NCBI GenBank assembly: GCA_037126765.1
Contig: JBBCBC010000031.1
Span: forward strand, 8,317,638 to 8,381,637
Source of the DNA: Stenogyne calaminthoides
Lineage: Eukaryota; Streptophyta; Magnoliopsida; Lamiales; Lamiaceae
Length of the DNA stretch: 64,000 nt
Direction of reading: 5' to 3'
The notes beneath the pieces are model-generated. The model did not search any database. It had not been told where the DNA came from and was given only the letters and a program-made list of their open reading frames with translations. The position numbers and the translations under genes were made by a program. Below are positions 44,914 through 57,852 of the stretch, piece by piece (position 1 is the first letter of the stretch; each line of letters starts with the position of its first letter).

Positions 44914-46088
44914 CTTGAAGTATGACGACCGCAAAGAAGACTATGGTGACGATACAGGCCAAAAGATGACTGTTCAGTGAAGACGCGTTTTGCCTTTTTA
45001 TCTTATTAAAGGTCCTCATTTTTCCCATCCTTTTACGATTCAAGTTGAGCTCATACATTTCCTTTAGCAACTTCACATCATAAGGGCTTAATGAAGTATC
45101 TTTCGGAGGCCCGCGTGGCCTTGGAGGTCTTGCAGCACTATGCTTCTTAACCCTTTTCTTATCACTTGTCTTATCGACGTAATTTCCCGTCCCTATTCTA
45201 AACCTTTCTTCCTTATTCTTGTAACGAATCTCATCCAAACTCGATGCAGAAGAGTCTCCGGCATACGAAGATTCTGAACTCATTATTCTGCTACTAATCT
45301 TGAATTTCTCATTACTCAAAACTTGGCCCTTTTTCACATCTTCCTCTCTTGATGTCCCCCCAATCTCCAAATCAATGTCTGAATCTAAGTCCATCCTATT
45401 CGTGAATGATAAAGCAGCTATCCGCAAAACCAAACATTTACTCCACATAATTCACAATTAATTTTCTTCAAAATTAGCAAAATGAATCCACAATGCACTC
45501 TTTGTAATGCCCTGTCTTTAAAATAAAAGACTGTCAATTGAATGAATACAAAAGCAGAAAATATATAGTTGTCTCATTATATGATTACATTTAATAAATT
45601 CCTTCATTTTTAACCCAAATTTATGTTAGGTCACAACTATGTGTATCTTAAAGTATGAATGAACAAATAGAACCGGTAGAGCAGATTGGTGGCGAACATA
45701 AAATTAATAGAATATAAAAAAATCATAAAAAAGGGCTAGTTTATCCTACTCTTGAACAGATTATCGATTATCATGAAATTATTTATAAGAAGCCAGATTC
45801 AAACTTGTCCTTGTTAATAATTTCAGAAATTAAAGGAAATCAGAAGCTGTCCAATTTATGTGATATGAATTCCGCTAACCCTAATAATAGGAGAAAGACA
45901 ATGCAGGACAAAATCGCGCGGTGTTTATGGTTTGCAATTTAGATAAATGTTGAATCCATGAATTAAAAGCGAGCGTGAATAATTAAGAGAAAATCAAAAT
46001 AAGAAAACGAAAGAGTGAAGAGGATTCACGTACGCTCAAACGACGATGCTGAAAGAATGGAGTTTCGAATGTTTGAGAGCATTTTCAT
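44914..46088 (-). CDS. Small transmembrane protein gene, two exons seen (3' end open)
   Basis: Exon 1 46088-46034 (MKMLSNIRNSILSASSFE) ends at a GTACGT donor. Exon 2 45417-44914 begins after gcggatag and ends AAG|GTAATG. Phases agree. The joined frame has an acidic Ser-rich N-part (MDLDSDIDLEIGG), a basic Pro-rich linker (KKHSAARPPRPRGPP), a conserved-looking block (LSPYDVKLLKEMYELNLNRK) and a hydrophobic segment (LLACIVTIVFFAVVIL) just before the intron, so it looks like a membrane-anchored protein with a cytosolic N-part. I do not recognise a named family. An internal start at the second Met (45393, MDLDSD), with exon 1 as leader, is possible. A minus-strand TATAAG (46134-46129) lies only about 40 bp upstream of the first ATG. 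A copia fragment lies 1.1 kb downstream and might have disturbed the 3' end. Confidence 0.7.
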
Positions 46089-46457
46089 CTCTTTCAATCT
46101 GCTTCTCTTTTTGGTTCTAACAATTTGCTCTTATAATTAGGCCTCTCTATAATTTGGTGGTAAATTCGTAATATGCCTCCATTGTACATGTATGATATAT
46201 GTATTGTATTGAACATAATTAAAAAAAAAAGTGAAAATTGATAATTCTAACAAACTACTCCATTAAACAATGAATATAACTTGTGTGTGATAGGAGGACA
46301 AAAGTATAATTTGGGCACGCAGAGCATTTTAGAAAAGGATGAGTGTTAATTTATATTAACTTTTAACCCTTCTAAATATCGTTGAGTGTGAATTTTTGTC
46401 CTAAACAATTAATTTTGTTTAAAAATATACTCAAATTGTAATATATTCTGAACTAGG
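46089..46457. other. Upstream region of the transmembrane gene
   Basis: AT-rich, contains the presumed promoter (minus strand) with a TATAAG at 46134-46129. No other feature. Confidence 0.4.
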
Positions 46458-46972
46458 GGTGAGCATTAGGTATTTAAACATCGAAACGAATGAATAAGAA
46501 AAAAAATCAATTAATCGAACTTTTCACCATTACAAACCTAAACCAAATCGAATATACATAAAATCGATACTAACCAAAACCAAAATTTTTGGTTCGATTT
46601 CAATATAAAACTGAAAAATCGAAATATTTGATATTTTTTAAAAAAAAACAAGTCCACAAGTTCATAAATATGCTTAAATTCTCAAATTACATAACATGGC
46701 TAGATTATGAACAACATAAACAACCCAATTTGTAGATAGTATATAACAATACAACCCAATTTATAATTAAGTAAGTGCATGAATGATTAAGGTTTAGCAG
46801 TTCGTTTTTTTGTTTTTTTGTATTTTTACCTTAAAAACCGAAACCGAAATCGAATACCAAAAATTTTAAATTTCAAAATCAAAACCGATATCGAATATCA
46901 AATTAACTAAACCGAATTTATATTTCGATTCGGTTCGACTTATTTACCAATTATTACCGAATAGTGCTCACC
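46458..46972. mobile_element. TIR MITE with GGTGAGCA ends
   Basis: Left end ggtgagcattaggt and right end ataatggtgctcacc-like (atagtgctcacc) are inverted. The interior is rich in aaccgaaaccgaaat and ttcggttcg tracts that pair with each other. This is a widespread plant non-autonomous element type, probably hAT-like. Target duplication not clear. Confidence 0.65.
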
Positions 46973-47397
46973 GTAGATCATTCAATCTATTCACATGTGG
47001 AATAACTCATCTATTTATATAAATATGGTATAACATATTTCTACATGTTAGCAAGTAGGTTTATGATATCATTCAAATTATACAAAGGCTAATTCCAATT
47101 AATCTAATCTAATTATTGTTCATTCAGGAAAATTAAAAAAAAAAGGAAAATCTGAGGCAGCCTTTTGAACTTTTCCTCCTATTTGTGATTCTGCATGCAT
47201 GATACATTGATACTACGTCATATTTAAAGTGGGCCTGCTAGGCTGTTTAGAATTTGGGTCATCATACAAAATTTGCACATGTTTGGGCTATTGGACTAAG
47301 CTCATATGTTATGAATCAGAGCCCAGTAAGTAAATCCCACTATTGGCCCAGGGCGATCTTTTTAGCGCTTGAATTCAAGGGATAAACAAAGGCCCAC
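46973..47397. other. Gene-free spacer
   Basis: AT-rich; gcccagtaagtaaatcccac and gggcctgctagg suggest old TE pieces but no ends are seen. Confidence 0.4.
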
Positions 47398-48205
47398 GTT
47401 ACTAGCACCCCTTCTTTTAGTATATACACCTATTAATTTTTTTTAACAAAAATAACTACAAATTAAAAGATTGTAGTACTAGTACCCCTCAAATTAAAAT
47501 CCTAATTCATATCATTTTCCTCCACACATGCTGCACCTCACCTCCCATCGGCGCCACTTCTCTTTCCCATCCATTTTTACGATTCTCCATCTTTCCCTGT
47601 TGCACAACTTACTTCGAGCCATATTTTCTAACCTCCATAGCCCAAAACTAAGTATCCCTATAGTGTATCTAAGTCAAAACCCCTACAACATCAAAATCCA
47701 TGACTAGATTATAATTTATTTTTACAAAAAAAAAACATGTTCGGTAGCAATAGAGAAACCAGTTTAGTAGTTCGTTTTTCGAAAAAAAAATCGAAAAACA
47801 ACAAAAATTTCGGTAAAAACCTTCGAAAAATCACAAATTTTTCGAATTAAAAAAACATAATATTTTCAATCGAAACAACCGAAGAACCTCAACATTTTTC
47901 ATACGAAAAAATAAAAAATCCGCAACAATTTCAATTTTAAATTTCGAAGAACATAAACAAGAAGAGAGGCATATTTCTGAAGAAAATAAAACTTGAATAT
48001 GATTTACACATGCGGCGGCATATTGATTGTCTTATTACCTATAACGTGAGCGGCCAAAACGGGAGGAAAAGTTATCGCCACAGTTTTTTCCCCAAAAATA
48101 GCGATCTATCTACAAGAGGGTGGGAGGCGGCGCCATGGCTGGCGGTGGCAGAGGGGTGAACTAAGTTTACGTGGTGTATTTTTAATATGAGGGAGTGCTA
48201 ATAAC
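47398..48205. mobile_element. Non-autonomous TIR element (~0.8 kb)
   Basis: Left end gttactagcaccccttcttt, then tagtatatacacc; right end ggtgtatttttaatatgagg, then gagtgctaataac. These are inverted repeats over about 33 bp with a few mismatches. A second internal copy of the left end (tagtactagtacccctc) is at about 47476. The interior has CT-rich and GC-richer stretches (47520-47660 and 48110-48160) unlike the flanks, possibly captured DNA. Confidence 0.65.
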
Positions 48206-48667
48206 CTGGACCATAAATAAATTGGGGGTTGTTTGGATGGGGGATTTCTTGACAATAAATTAAGAGGACACTTGGTTCAAAATTTTCAACAGGAACGTTA
48301 ACGTAAAATTATTGAATATTGAATTACAATTAGAACGATGGTTACACTATTAGTGTAATGTTCTAATTTTAAAATAAGTTGAGATAAAAAACTATTGTTG
48401 GTTGAAGAATAATAGAATGATTGAAGCGAAATGATTACAGGGGAAAATATTATTAATCAAAATGAAATAATAATCAAACTTATTTTGAGTGTCATTACCT
48501 ATGTATAATGAAAGTGAATTGATCATCTTTTAAAATAAATTAATCACTACAACTATCATATATATATATATATATATAATTGGTTTAATGTCCGCGTATT
48601 ACTCGGTTCTTTAATTAAAAAATATAATATTCATAATATATAATATATTTAATAACAAAAAAATATA
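48206..48667. other. Gene-free spacer
   Basis: AT-rich with an (AT)n tract at about 48560-48578. Nothing else seen. Confidence 0.45.
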
Positions 48668-48904
48668 CTTTTCGTCCTAGATGGAGTTTTAGCTGTTTTA
48701 CTTTTCTTAGCGTTTTTTTGAGTGAGTTTTGTATTAGTAATTGAAATGATAAAGTATTTTTTAAGGAGGGGTATAATAGATGAGGTGCTTATGTATCCAA
48801 CCCCTCTTTAAAAGTCACTTTATCGTTTCAATTACTAATACAAAACTAGCTCGCAAAAACTCGTGTAAAAGTCAACTGTGAAAACTGATCTGGGACGGAG
48901 GTAG
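48668..48904. mobile_element. Stowaway-like MITE, decayed left end
   Basis: The right end ctgggacggaggtag and TA flanks fit. The left end (cttttcgtcctagatgg) has diverged. The interior is shared with 52903-53139 (gcgagtttttta, aatgataaag). Confidence 0.65.
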
Positions 48905-50092
48905 TAATTATGTGCATAAATACACTAAATATGAATTAATAATTATTTAGGGTGTATATTAGTATATACAACAATTATTGAAATAAAATCATTGTATCAA
49001 ATTCTATCTATTCTGCAATTGATTCACGAATCACTAATTTAAATTTGATAGAAAATTTTTCTTGAAAAATTACTTCGGTGGTTTAAGTGTAATAAAATAA
49101 TAGTTTGTAAAGTTTAGTGCAACAAAAAATAGTTAGGTGGTTTAGGTACAATTTCAGTGATAGTTTAGTGGGCTTAGTGCAATTAGAAATAAATATGATG
49201 TAAGAAGTGCAAGATTCAAACCTTAGATATTACAAATATTTTTAATTAAACTACACTTTAAAAATATCACAAGAATGATACATATTTACTACAAACCAAT
49301 CAAAAAAATACACATCAATTCAATAAATAAAATGATAACTCATCCAAGTTAATCTCAAGATTTACACATCATCCAAATTAACCATGGAGGAAAAACATCA
49401 TCAAAAATGAACTCTATATAGTAATATATGGGGATTTATGACATTTAACTAAATTCAGATTTATGGTATTTGTTTAATTACATTCTTATATGTAATAAAT
49501 TCATACCTTTTTTTTTATATATAACTCGATATTTTGAATTTTAACAATCGATTAATTGAAAGTCACCATCCATCAATAGAAAGCCCCACTTCAAGTCAAG
49601 ATTAATTTTTGCCTATATAAAGCATGTTGCAAATTTCTTAATCCTAATTTTTTTTTATTTAGTGAAGTTATAATGGACCAAGCTTATTACAATTTAATTA
49701 TGTAAAGAATGTTTTAATAATAAATGGTACACAACCAAACTAATTATTACTCTTTAATGTTTCTAAATATTTGAAAGTCCCCCATTGAATTGAATGCAGC
49801 ATGCTTTACAATTATTTGAAAATGACTTTTTTGTTTGGATTAACAAGAGACCCTAGCAAGGAAGGTCCACAACACCTTAAAGCAACGTAGCTAGTAACAA
49901 AGAGTGAAAAAAAAACTTGTACGATATCATTCCATTTCGTTCAACGAGTACTATTCTTTAGTAGATAATTTATCATTTTGAAGGTACATAAAACACCACT
50001 TATTATCATTTCTCTCTAAAAGTGTTACACTTTTTATATACTCTTTTAAAGCGATACACTTTAACTTGAGAGTAATGTATTTTGTATTAAAC
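48905..50092. other. Gene-free AT-rich spacer
   Basis: Contains a diffuse tandem pattern at 49080-49195 (ggtttagtgcaa / gtttaagtgtaa), otherwise no feature. Confidence 0.5.
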
Positions 50093-50590
50093 GTTGAATC
50101 ACAAATGATTACATAATTTTCGCCAAATAAATTTAGTCATAAATTTTTTTATTATCAATTTAGTTTTTAATAACTTTAATAATATTTAATTTTAGTCTCA
50201 AATCGATCCAAACAAATGACGTTTGGCGTTTCAAGTTGGGGCTTTTCAAATTGAATCAATGAATTGACTACTGGCGTGTATATTTTTTTTTTTTTTAAAA
50301 TTTGGAATTTTAGGATATAATTAAAAAAATAAAAAAAATAACTTAAAATTAAAAGCGAAATTGACGACGAAATTAGTTAGTCAAAAACACTTAAAAATAG
50401 TCAGAAATCAACACAACATCCGTTTAAAAGCCCCAAATTAAAACAAGCAAAACAACGATGTTTTGATCGCTTTGGAATTAAAATTGGACATTATTAAAGT
50501 TATTGAGACTAAATTGACGATAAAAAAAATTATGTGACTAAATCTATTTGAGGTCAAAAGTTATGAGACGGTTTATAATTCAAACTCATA
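50093..50590. mobile_element. Long-TIR fold-back element, copy 2 (diverged)
   Basis: Ends gttgaatcacaaatgatta and the complement of tatgagttt / gaattataaaccgtctcat. Follows the 56296-56731 element in order (aatagatttagtc, taactttgat, caaatcgatc, cattattaaagttattgag), so the same family. Poorer arm pairing than the younger copy. Confidence 0.65.
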
Positions 50591-52085
50591 GAATAGTGAT
50601 ACCCTTCGGACAAAATAGACCATGGGAAGGGGGGGACAAATAATTTTTTAAGTTTGACTCACATGAACAAGTTTTGTAGTATAAAAATAGACTATTTGAT
50701 CTCATTTCAAAACACTTCTTTAACCTAAACTTGACTCATATTTTACCCTGAATAGGTTCAAATGTCCATGAATTATTAACAAATTCCATACCATGAAATT
50801 TTTTTATCCAGAGTTTTGCCTAATTTTTGTTGTGTTGTGAATTTGTGATGGTGGAACATATAATGTTGAAAAGAAAAAATAAAAAGAAAGAGATATATAG
50901 GTGTTAATTGAATGTTCACATGGAAGCATGTGAGATTGTTGGAATTGTGTTTTAGTTTTTTATGACAACCCACATCTTTTTTTCTGCATAACAAAACAAA
51001 AGTGTAGTATTTGTTAGTGGGCCATCACTTCTTTTTGCCTCTCTACTATGACTATATTCATGTTCCACCAAATGAATGTTTGCCAAAAGCCAATGTGTAC
51101 GTCTATTGTACGCCACGCTCGATCTCCTAAATTTACTTTTTCATTTTTCTTATAATAATAAATTTCTTTATTTTATTTATCAGTGAATGTATATACATGC
51201 ATGTAAAAAAAATTGTTTTTCTTATGACCTTCAACATGTTTTTTAAACAATCTAAATCATTACATCATTGTTCATACATTTTGATAGTTAGTATGTTTTT
51301 TTTTCCATTTAAACCGTAACAAGAAATATCGAAATGATATTCATAAAATATGAAAGTTCGATCCAACGATGAAAGTTCGAAAACAAATTAATTAAAACTT
51401 GACTGAGTTTGTTGAGAAACAATTTTGAAAGATAATATTTCTTCATCTATTGTGGTCTTACTTTTTATATCGGGGAATTGATTTACGACAAAAAGTCTGA
51501 CTTCCCCAAGCCGATTCTAAAGTCAAAAGTAATTTTATTGTGACTTTTTTAACGACAAAAATATGGTTAAAAAGTCTAAGTTTGTCCTTCCGTGTTTACG
51601 CAAGACTTGACCGTTTTACGTCAAGACTTGACAGCGATTTTGGAGTGCAATTTTTTTAATTTTAAAGACTTTAAGGCCAAATTTGGAGTGCAATTTTTAA
51701 ATTTTTCAAGACTTTTGTCTTTTTTATTATTCCTTTTTATTAGTTATAATTTTTTATATAATTTAATTTAAATTTCAGATTTTATAAAATTTGTATTTCG
51801 AATCTGACTTTCTCAAAAAATAATATTTTTTCCCAAAATGTATACTTTGTCAAAAAAAAAAAAAATAAAATTATGAATACATATAAAAATGAGATAAGGT
51901 GTATTTTTGGTACAAATTGTATCTTAGAGTCACTTTAAACATTTTTTGTACCTTAGAATTTTTTTTATAGAAACTTTGTGGTGGAGAGTCATTAATTCTT
52001 TAATATTATGTTCTTAGTAATTGCAACCCTTTATAAGCTAATCTCCATAACTATATATCAATTACATTACAAAATTCATATAAGT
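50591..52085. other. Gene-free AT-rich spacer
   Basis: A minus ORF of 72 codons at 50994-50776 shows no recognisable motif. At 51590-51720 there are direct repeats (aagacttgaccg / aagacttgacagc; tttggagtgcaattttt twice). Nothing else supported. Confidence 0.45.
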
Positions 52086-52330
52086 GTGGGTCTCAATTCT
52101 CGTGTGCATAAGGTGCACCATATATATACATGAAATAATGTATTTTAGAATCATACAATTTGTTGTACTGAAATATATAATTTATTTATATTAAACTGTG
52201 CAATACGTTTCTTATATTAATAATTGTATAATTCAATGTAAATAAGTTACATATTTCAGTGCAACAAGTTACATGATTTTAAAATACACTATAAAATGCA
52301 CGATGTACGTTGTGCATACAAGACTTAATA
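52086..52330. repeat. GTGCACC fold-back repeat, copy 4
   Basis: gtgggtctcaattctcgtgt, then gcataaggtgcacc at the left and gcacgatgtacgttgtgcat, then acaagact at the right. The interior matches copy 2 at 33826-34072 closely (gtattttagaatcatacaat, atttcagtgcaacaagtta). Confidence 0.65.
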
Positions 52331-52902
52331 GTTATACTAGCTTGTATCTCTTTAAGGAGATTTTTCTTATGTTTTAGTGTGTTGTAACACATGATTAAAG
52401 TGGTGGCACAACACCCTTAACGCTAATGAACAATGTCCACCAGTGTAATATAGAATAAACCCTTTAATAACCACACACCTTTTATTGAAAAATAAAATGA
52501 AAATAGTCCTTGTCAATTGACTGCATGCATACGGCCAACATAATATCGCATGAGGGACCATAAAGATTGCTACTTTTATTTCATTTTCGCAAGAATCATG
52601 TGTGTTTTATGTCGATGATTTTGCTTCTTCTTTTTTAAATAAAAAAGAGGTAAAATACATCTTTTCATCCATATATAAAATACATTTTTTTTCAAGGAGT
52701 CATAAAATATAGTACTCCTGCAATGTCTAGGTTACCCCTCATCGAAAGTTGGATAGAAACTATTTCGCCATATTTTTAAAATTTCGAAAAAATACTTGAA
52801 GAATCTGGACAATATGCATTTGATACTCCTGGGCTATTTGAATTTAGAAAAATATATACATATACTTTATAGGTCTATAGAAAATAAAAATAAAACAGAA
52901 TA
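52331..52902. other. Gene-free spacer
   Basis: A minus ORF of 64 codons (52561-52367) has no recognisable domain. No other feature. Confidence 0.4.
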
Positions 52903-53139
52903 CTCTCTACGTCCCAAAGAAATGTGCACGTTTACTGTTTTCACGTGTTTTTGCGAGCGAGTTTTTTATTAGTATTTGAAATGATAAAATAATTTTTTAA
53001 GATGCATGCAATAGATGAGAGGTAGATCTATAATACCCCTCTTTAAAAATCACTTTATCATTTGAAATACTAATAAACAACTCGCTCACAAAAACTTGAT
53101 AATAAAGTAGGTGTGCACACTTTTATGGGACGGATGTAG
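52903..53139. mobile_element. Stowaway-like MITE
   Basis: Ends ctctctacgtcccaaagaaa and the complement of ctacatccgtcccataaaag, TA on both sides (52901-52902 and 53140-53141). 237 bp. It is the reference for the disrupted copy at 58990-60940. Confidence 0.85.
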
Positions 53140-56100
53140 TATATTATATAGAAATCTGAAATTGCATTTAACCTTTAAAAATAAAATCGAATCTCAGAAT
53201 ATATATATATATATATAGATAAATTCTAGTGTCAATACTCCATTTTTAATGATTATTTGATAAATTATACCTATTATAATATCACAAAAGAGTGATAAAA
53301 ATGAAAATTGTAAATAGTGGCCAAGCCTACCGACAAACAAGAACATGAAAGATATTGAATGGAACACAATGTATAATCCGAAATCTAAAAACATGGTAAA
53401 TGATGGTGTGCACGTGTTACCTCGTAGAGTAGACCATGAAAATGTGGGGCCCTCCATTTCAAAGGACACTATAAAAACATGATGGTAAAAGATAAAAAAA
53501 AACTTAAGGGAGAGACGACAACTTTCTCACTCGTAAGGTTGATTCGAAAGTGTCAAAATGATTCAATTCGTTGAACAAACATTCACAATATTGCAATAAT
53601 ACACATAATTTTTATAAGTATTTGAATTTGCATTGTGTCTCTCCCACATCATCAAATGTCTTACGATGAAATTTTAATATTATGGAGGAGGAATGTTAGG
53701 CTTTATCCCATGCGACAAAATCTTAAAAATGGGGGAAGAGATACGTTTGTCCTTCCTTTTGCAAGTCAATGCCACCTAATATTTAAATGCGTATATCCTG
53801 TTAGATTTATTCAAATTCATAACAATATTACATTTATAATTTAATATTACTATTTTTATAAATTAATATTTATAGCATTTAATATTATGATTTTAATTTA
53901 AAAGTGTAATAAGTGTAATGCTAAAATCTCGATACATAATACTTTTTTGATGTTTTTAATATTTTACGATTCGATAAATACAATAAACTTATTTTTTCCT
54001 CATCCCTAGTTAGTCCATATCCAATTTTAATCCCCATCATCGATGATATATAATTTTTTTGTGTTATTGCTTATCCATAATAATGAATACAAATTTGACA
54101 GATAACATATAATTCTGTGGTCCGTTTGATGTCACGTATCGGTGAATAAACAGACTTTTATTGCTTATCCGTAATAATGAGTCATATTTGTACAATATAT
54201 GAACATGTAATTCTTTGGGCTGTTTGATTTGACGGTCGGTGAATAATTTTTATTTATTCGGACGTGCATTATCACATGAAACATTTTAAAATTGTTGAGT
54301 ACTGTGAAATCTTCCAGAGAATCCCATTCTAATAATTTACTTTTACCCAATTTCAATTAGAAAAACACAAGATTTTGTACGAATTAAATATACTGCACAC
54401 ACGCAAAATTCAAGTGTATATATTTAAAACATGCAGCTTATTTTTATTGAAGTATTTACATATTTTAAAAATGTATTTTAATGATGGAGAGAGATAACTT
54501 AAGTGGTTAGACTTTAAAAAATTACTTGAATTTCACCGGGTAATAAATGTACAATTCAAGAGACATGCTCTTAGAAATTAATATGGACTAATTAATTGAC
54601 AAAAAATTATGTAACTATCAAATTACACTCATTTTTTTAAAAGTGTTACCGCTCATGCATAATATTAAAGAGACACGCACATAAAGAAGAACCCTTTTAT
54701 AGCATATTTTAATGAATATGGGGCAAGTTGTATTTTTTGCTGGGCCCTTAACCAGTTAAATGAGGCCCAATAATTATTTCTTTTCACGTTCATCATGTGG
54801 AGGTTTCCAAAATTCTTCTTATTTTCTTTCTTTAAAAAAATAAAATAAAAAATTAGTGGGAGTGGTGAGAGACATGTGAAGCTAAATGAAGATATCACTA
54901 GAACAGCTTTTTCAGCGGAGGTTGTGGGTGTTATTTATTTATTTTTTTTTGAAGGGGACGTTATGGGTGTTATTTAAGTTGTAAATAAATAATACTATAT
55001 ATCTAGAAAAATTTGTAAATAAATAATACTCCCTCTAATTCAAAATAATAAGAGTAGGTCTCCCACAGTGGCGGACGCAGGAATGGAACTCAGGGAGGGC
55101 ACAAATTTATACTATAAAATAAAATAAAACAAAATTTTAACGTTAGGAAAGATGTAAATAAAACAAAATTTTAACACTTTAAAAGGTTTAAATATTAATT
55201 TTTTTAATATGTGAATCGTGTCCGGGTAAATGTACCTATGATGTATATTGTATCTCTGTTTAATATATTTAAATAAGCGACGTGGTTAAAAATAAATATG
55301 CATGAAATAAAATATAAAAATTTACAATATTATAAAAAATAAAATATTGTACTTATATTGCTTAGAAAACAAAAAAGTAAATATAATTTATAGTAATTAC
55401 ACGAATGAAAGCAGTAACCCCCCCTCAATTTTTCTTTATTGCTCAAATTTCCTAAATGAATGTTCTATTTTAGTTTTAAGTTACATTTCATGCCATTAAT
55501 AATTGCACACAAAAATAACAACTCTTTTCTCATTCTCTATAAATGACAAAATCACTCTAAATTTTTTTTTACCTCTCTTAATACTAATAAATAATTCTTT
55601 CAGTCCATGTTATTTTGGCTTGAAAAATAAAAAACTAAACGGGAGTAGTACAATCTAGGTTGAAAAATATCTTTCAACTGTTTGAATTTGAAAATTAATT
55701 AACAATTTTGCATTCAAGCAGTAAAAAAGATAAATTTTAATAAAAAAATGTTCAAGTATTTCCATGTAGTCAAGGGCCCCAAGATGTCAAATTTACCAAA
55801 GTAAAAATTATGTTACGAAAAAGTAGTATGGTTTTCAAGTGAATTCAGATAGGCCACCACTTTCTAATTAAAGCAAAGAAAGACATTGATTATGTGAGAA
55901 TCTAATTTACTTAACTATATTCTCCCATAAAAATGATATATATTTTAGGTGCAGATCGAGACTGATGTGCAGCATATATTGGTTGTTTGGGGATAGGTGT
56001 AGCAAAATTGGATTGGGTCCCACATCTGTAAATAATTGGCAAAATGTGAAAGTGACAATTGTGTACAGATAATTCGTGTTTTTGGCGTTTTTGCAATTCT

Positions 56101-56286
56101 GGGGTTTTCATATTTGGCAGTGAGTAGCAGCTAAATGTAAGTCGTGGTTGAATTATCAACATACGTACAACACACACTAACGATTTTTTTTTTGACTTCA
56201 TGGATTAATTTTTCTACTTACTTTTTCTTGTCAGGTGGGTATATATAAAATTGAAAATGAACTTTTAATATGAAAAAATAATTATA
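53140..56286. other. 3.1 kb without recognised genes
   Basis: AT-rich. Short minus ORFs at 53469-53194, 54898-54665 and 56201-55911 have no motif. An (AT)n tract is at about 53199-53217. At 55066 cagtggcggacgcaggaatg resembles a terminal sequence of common plant DNA elements, as does cagtgacgaagccagaattt at 4010 and 8100. No partner end was found here. Confidence 0.45.
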
Positions 56287-56295
56287 CAATTTAAT

Positions 56296-56731
56296 GGAGT
56301 TTGAATCACAAATGGTCTCATAACTTTAACCTCAAATAGATTTAGTCTCATAAGTTTTTTTGTCGTCGATTTAGTCCCAATAACTTTGACAATATCCAAC
56401 TTTGATCCCAAATCGACCGAAACAACATCGTTTTGCCATTTTTATTTGGAGCTTTCTGACGGATGTTGTGACTTGACTGTCACGTGTACTGTCACGTGTA
56501 TTTTTAAGTGTGTTTGACTAATTCTTGCCGTCAATTCTGTTTTGATTTTAAATTTCAATTATATATGCCTGAAATTCCAGCAATAAAAAGGGTAAAACGA
56601 CGTTGTCCCGGTTGATTTGGATTTAAAATTGGGCATTGTCAAACTTATTGAGACTAAATCATCGACAAAAAAACTTATGAGACTAAATTTATTTGAGGTC
56701 AAAGTTATGAGACCATTTGTAATTCAAACTC
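56296..56731. mobile_element. Long-TIR fold-back element (MULE-like), copy 3
   Basis: 436 bp. The two ends are inverted repeats of about 90 bp (ggagtttgaatcacaaatgg ... gtctcataagttttttt and complement) with few mismatches. Flanking duplication caatttaat (56287-56295 and 56732-56740). No coding capacity. Transcripts would fold into a long hairpin. Confidence 0.85.
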
Positions 56732-56740
56732 CAATTTAAT

Positions 56741-57059
56741 ATGAATAAGTTGCATCTTTCAATATAAAAAATTACATATTTTTAAAATACACTATGAGTG
56801 CATGTTGCCCATGAATGCACGTGAAACTCGCTCTACGTAAAATTGTTTAAATAAATGAAAAAAATATCCTTTATATGTAGAGTTTCAAGATGCTTCTATA
56901 CTGCTAGGTGAATATAATTTTGAAAAAGATTAAGTTTGTAATGGGGATGGTAGATGAATTTGAATATTGGATCTTACAAAATTAAACTTTCATTCAATAT
57001 CTTGGAGTAATTACCGACAGATACAAATTTTTAAGAAAACTTATTGGCAGATACAAATG
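56741..57059. other. Spacer with a partial GTGCACC-type repeat
   Basis: 56745-56835 resembles the right half of the fold-back repeat at 52086 (gttgcatctttcaatat, aaatacactatgagtgcatg, tgaatgcacgtgaaactcgc). No gene. Confidence 0.4.
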
Positions 57060-57345
57060 AGATTGCATATACAGTCAAAATTGCATTTGAAAGTGCAATT
57101 ATACCTACATATAATATGTAAGTGTATATGTAAATAATATATAGTGTAGTGTAATATACTAATATGTAGTAATGTAGTATAGTGTAATATATAGTGTATA
57201 TAATATATAGTGTAGTATAATATGTAGTGTAGTATAATATATAGTTTAGTGTAATATACTAATATATAAATTATAGTGTAGTGTAGTGTATGTAATATGT
57301 AAGTAATGTAAATAATATGTAAATAATAAACTTTGAGAATTGAGA
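57060..57345. repeat. Minisatellite-like TAGTGTAGT(A)TAATATA array
   Basis: Irregular tandem copies of agtgtagtataatatat and shorter forms. On the minus strand it reads as an open low-complexity frame that should not be taken as a gene. Confidence 0.85.
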
Positions 57346-57852
57346 GAGATGAGAAGAAAGTAATGAGTTGAATCACTTTGGGGTGAATTTTGGAGTGGAA
57401 TGAGGTGGTATTTATAGATGAAATCTTGAAAAAACAAAAAAAAAAAGCGTTGAAAGCAGGTTCGAACCGAACCGGGCGGTTCCACTTGCTCGAACCGGGC
57501 CGGTTCGAAGAACGGTTATTTAATCTCGATCGTTGGATCTCAACGGCTCTTTAATTTAAAAACATTGGATCTCAACGGCTAGAATTTTCAAATCGAGGCG
57601 GTTTTAGGTTCGAGCCGTGGTTTCGGCGAATAACCGCCGATTCGGTTCAACAGGAGGATCCCGATCTGGTTTTGCTAGAACCAGAACCGAATCGTGGGTT
57701 TTACGGTTTCGGTTCGGTTTTGGAAGCGGAACCGCGGAACTGATTCGGTTTTGAATAAAGTGGTTCCGATTTGAGCCGGGCGATTCCGGTTTGAACCGGT
57801 GATTCGGTTTGAACCTATTTGTTCGGTTCGGTTTGAGCATGTCTAACGGCCA
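57346..57852 (-). mobile_element. Probable end of a hAT-type element (ACCGAACC-rich)
   Basis: The minus strand begins gttagacatgctcaaaccga, accgaac, followed by many ggttcaaaccg / aaccggaatcg repeats, then aacggctctt-like motifs and tataaatacc at about 57414-57405. This is the usual layout of the 5' end of plant Ac/Tam3-like elements (terminal and subterminal repeats, then a TATA box). No transposase follows; the other end was not found, so it is a remnant. Confidence 0.5.

Noticed and set aside
55028..55648. Possible Stowaway MITE interrupted by another insert (ctccctctaattc ... gggagtagtac)
   Set aside because: The inner parts of the two ends do not pair convincingly.
57041..57376. Minus-strand ORF of 111 codons rich in Tyr, Ile, His and Leu
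   Set aside because: It is the translation of the TAGTGTAGTATAATATA array; low complexity, no domain.
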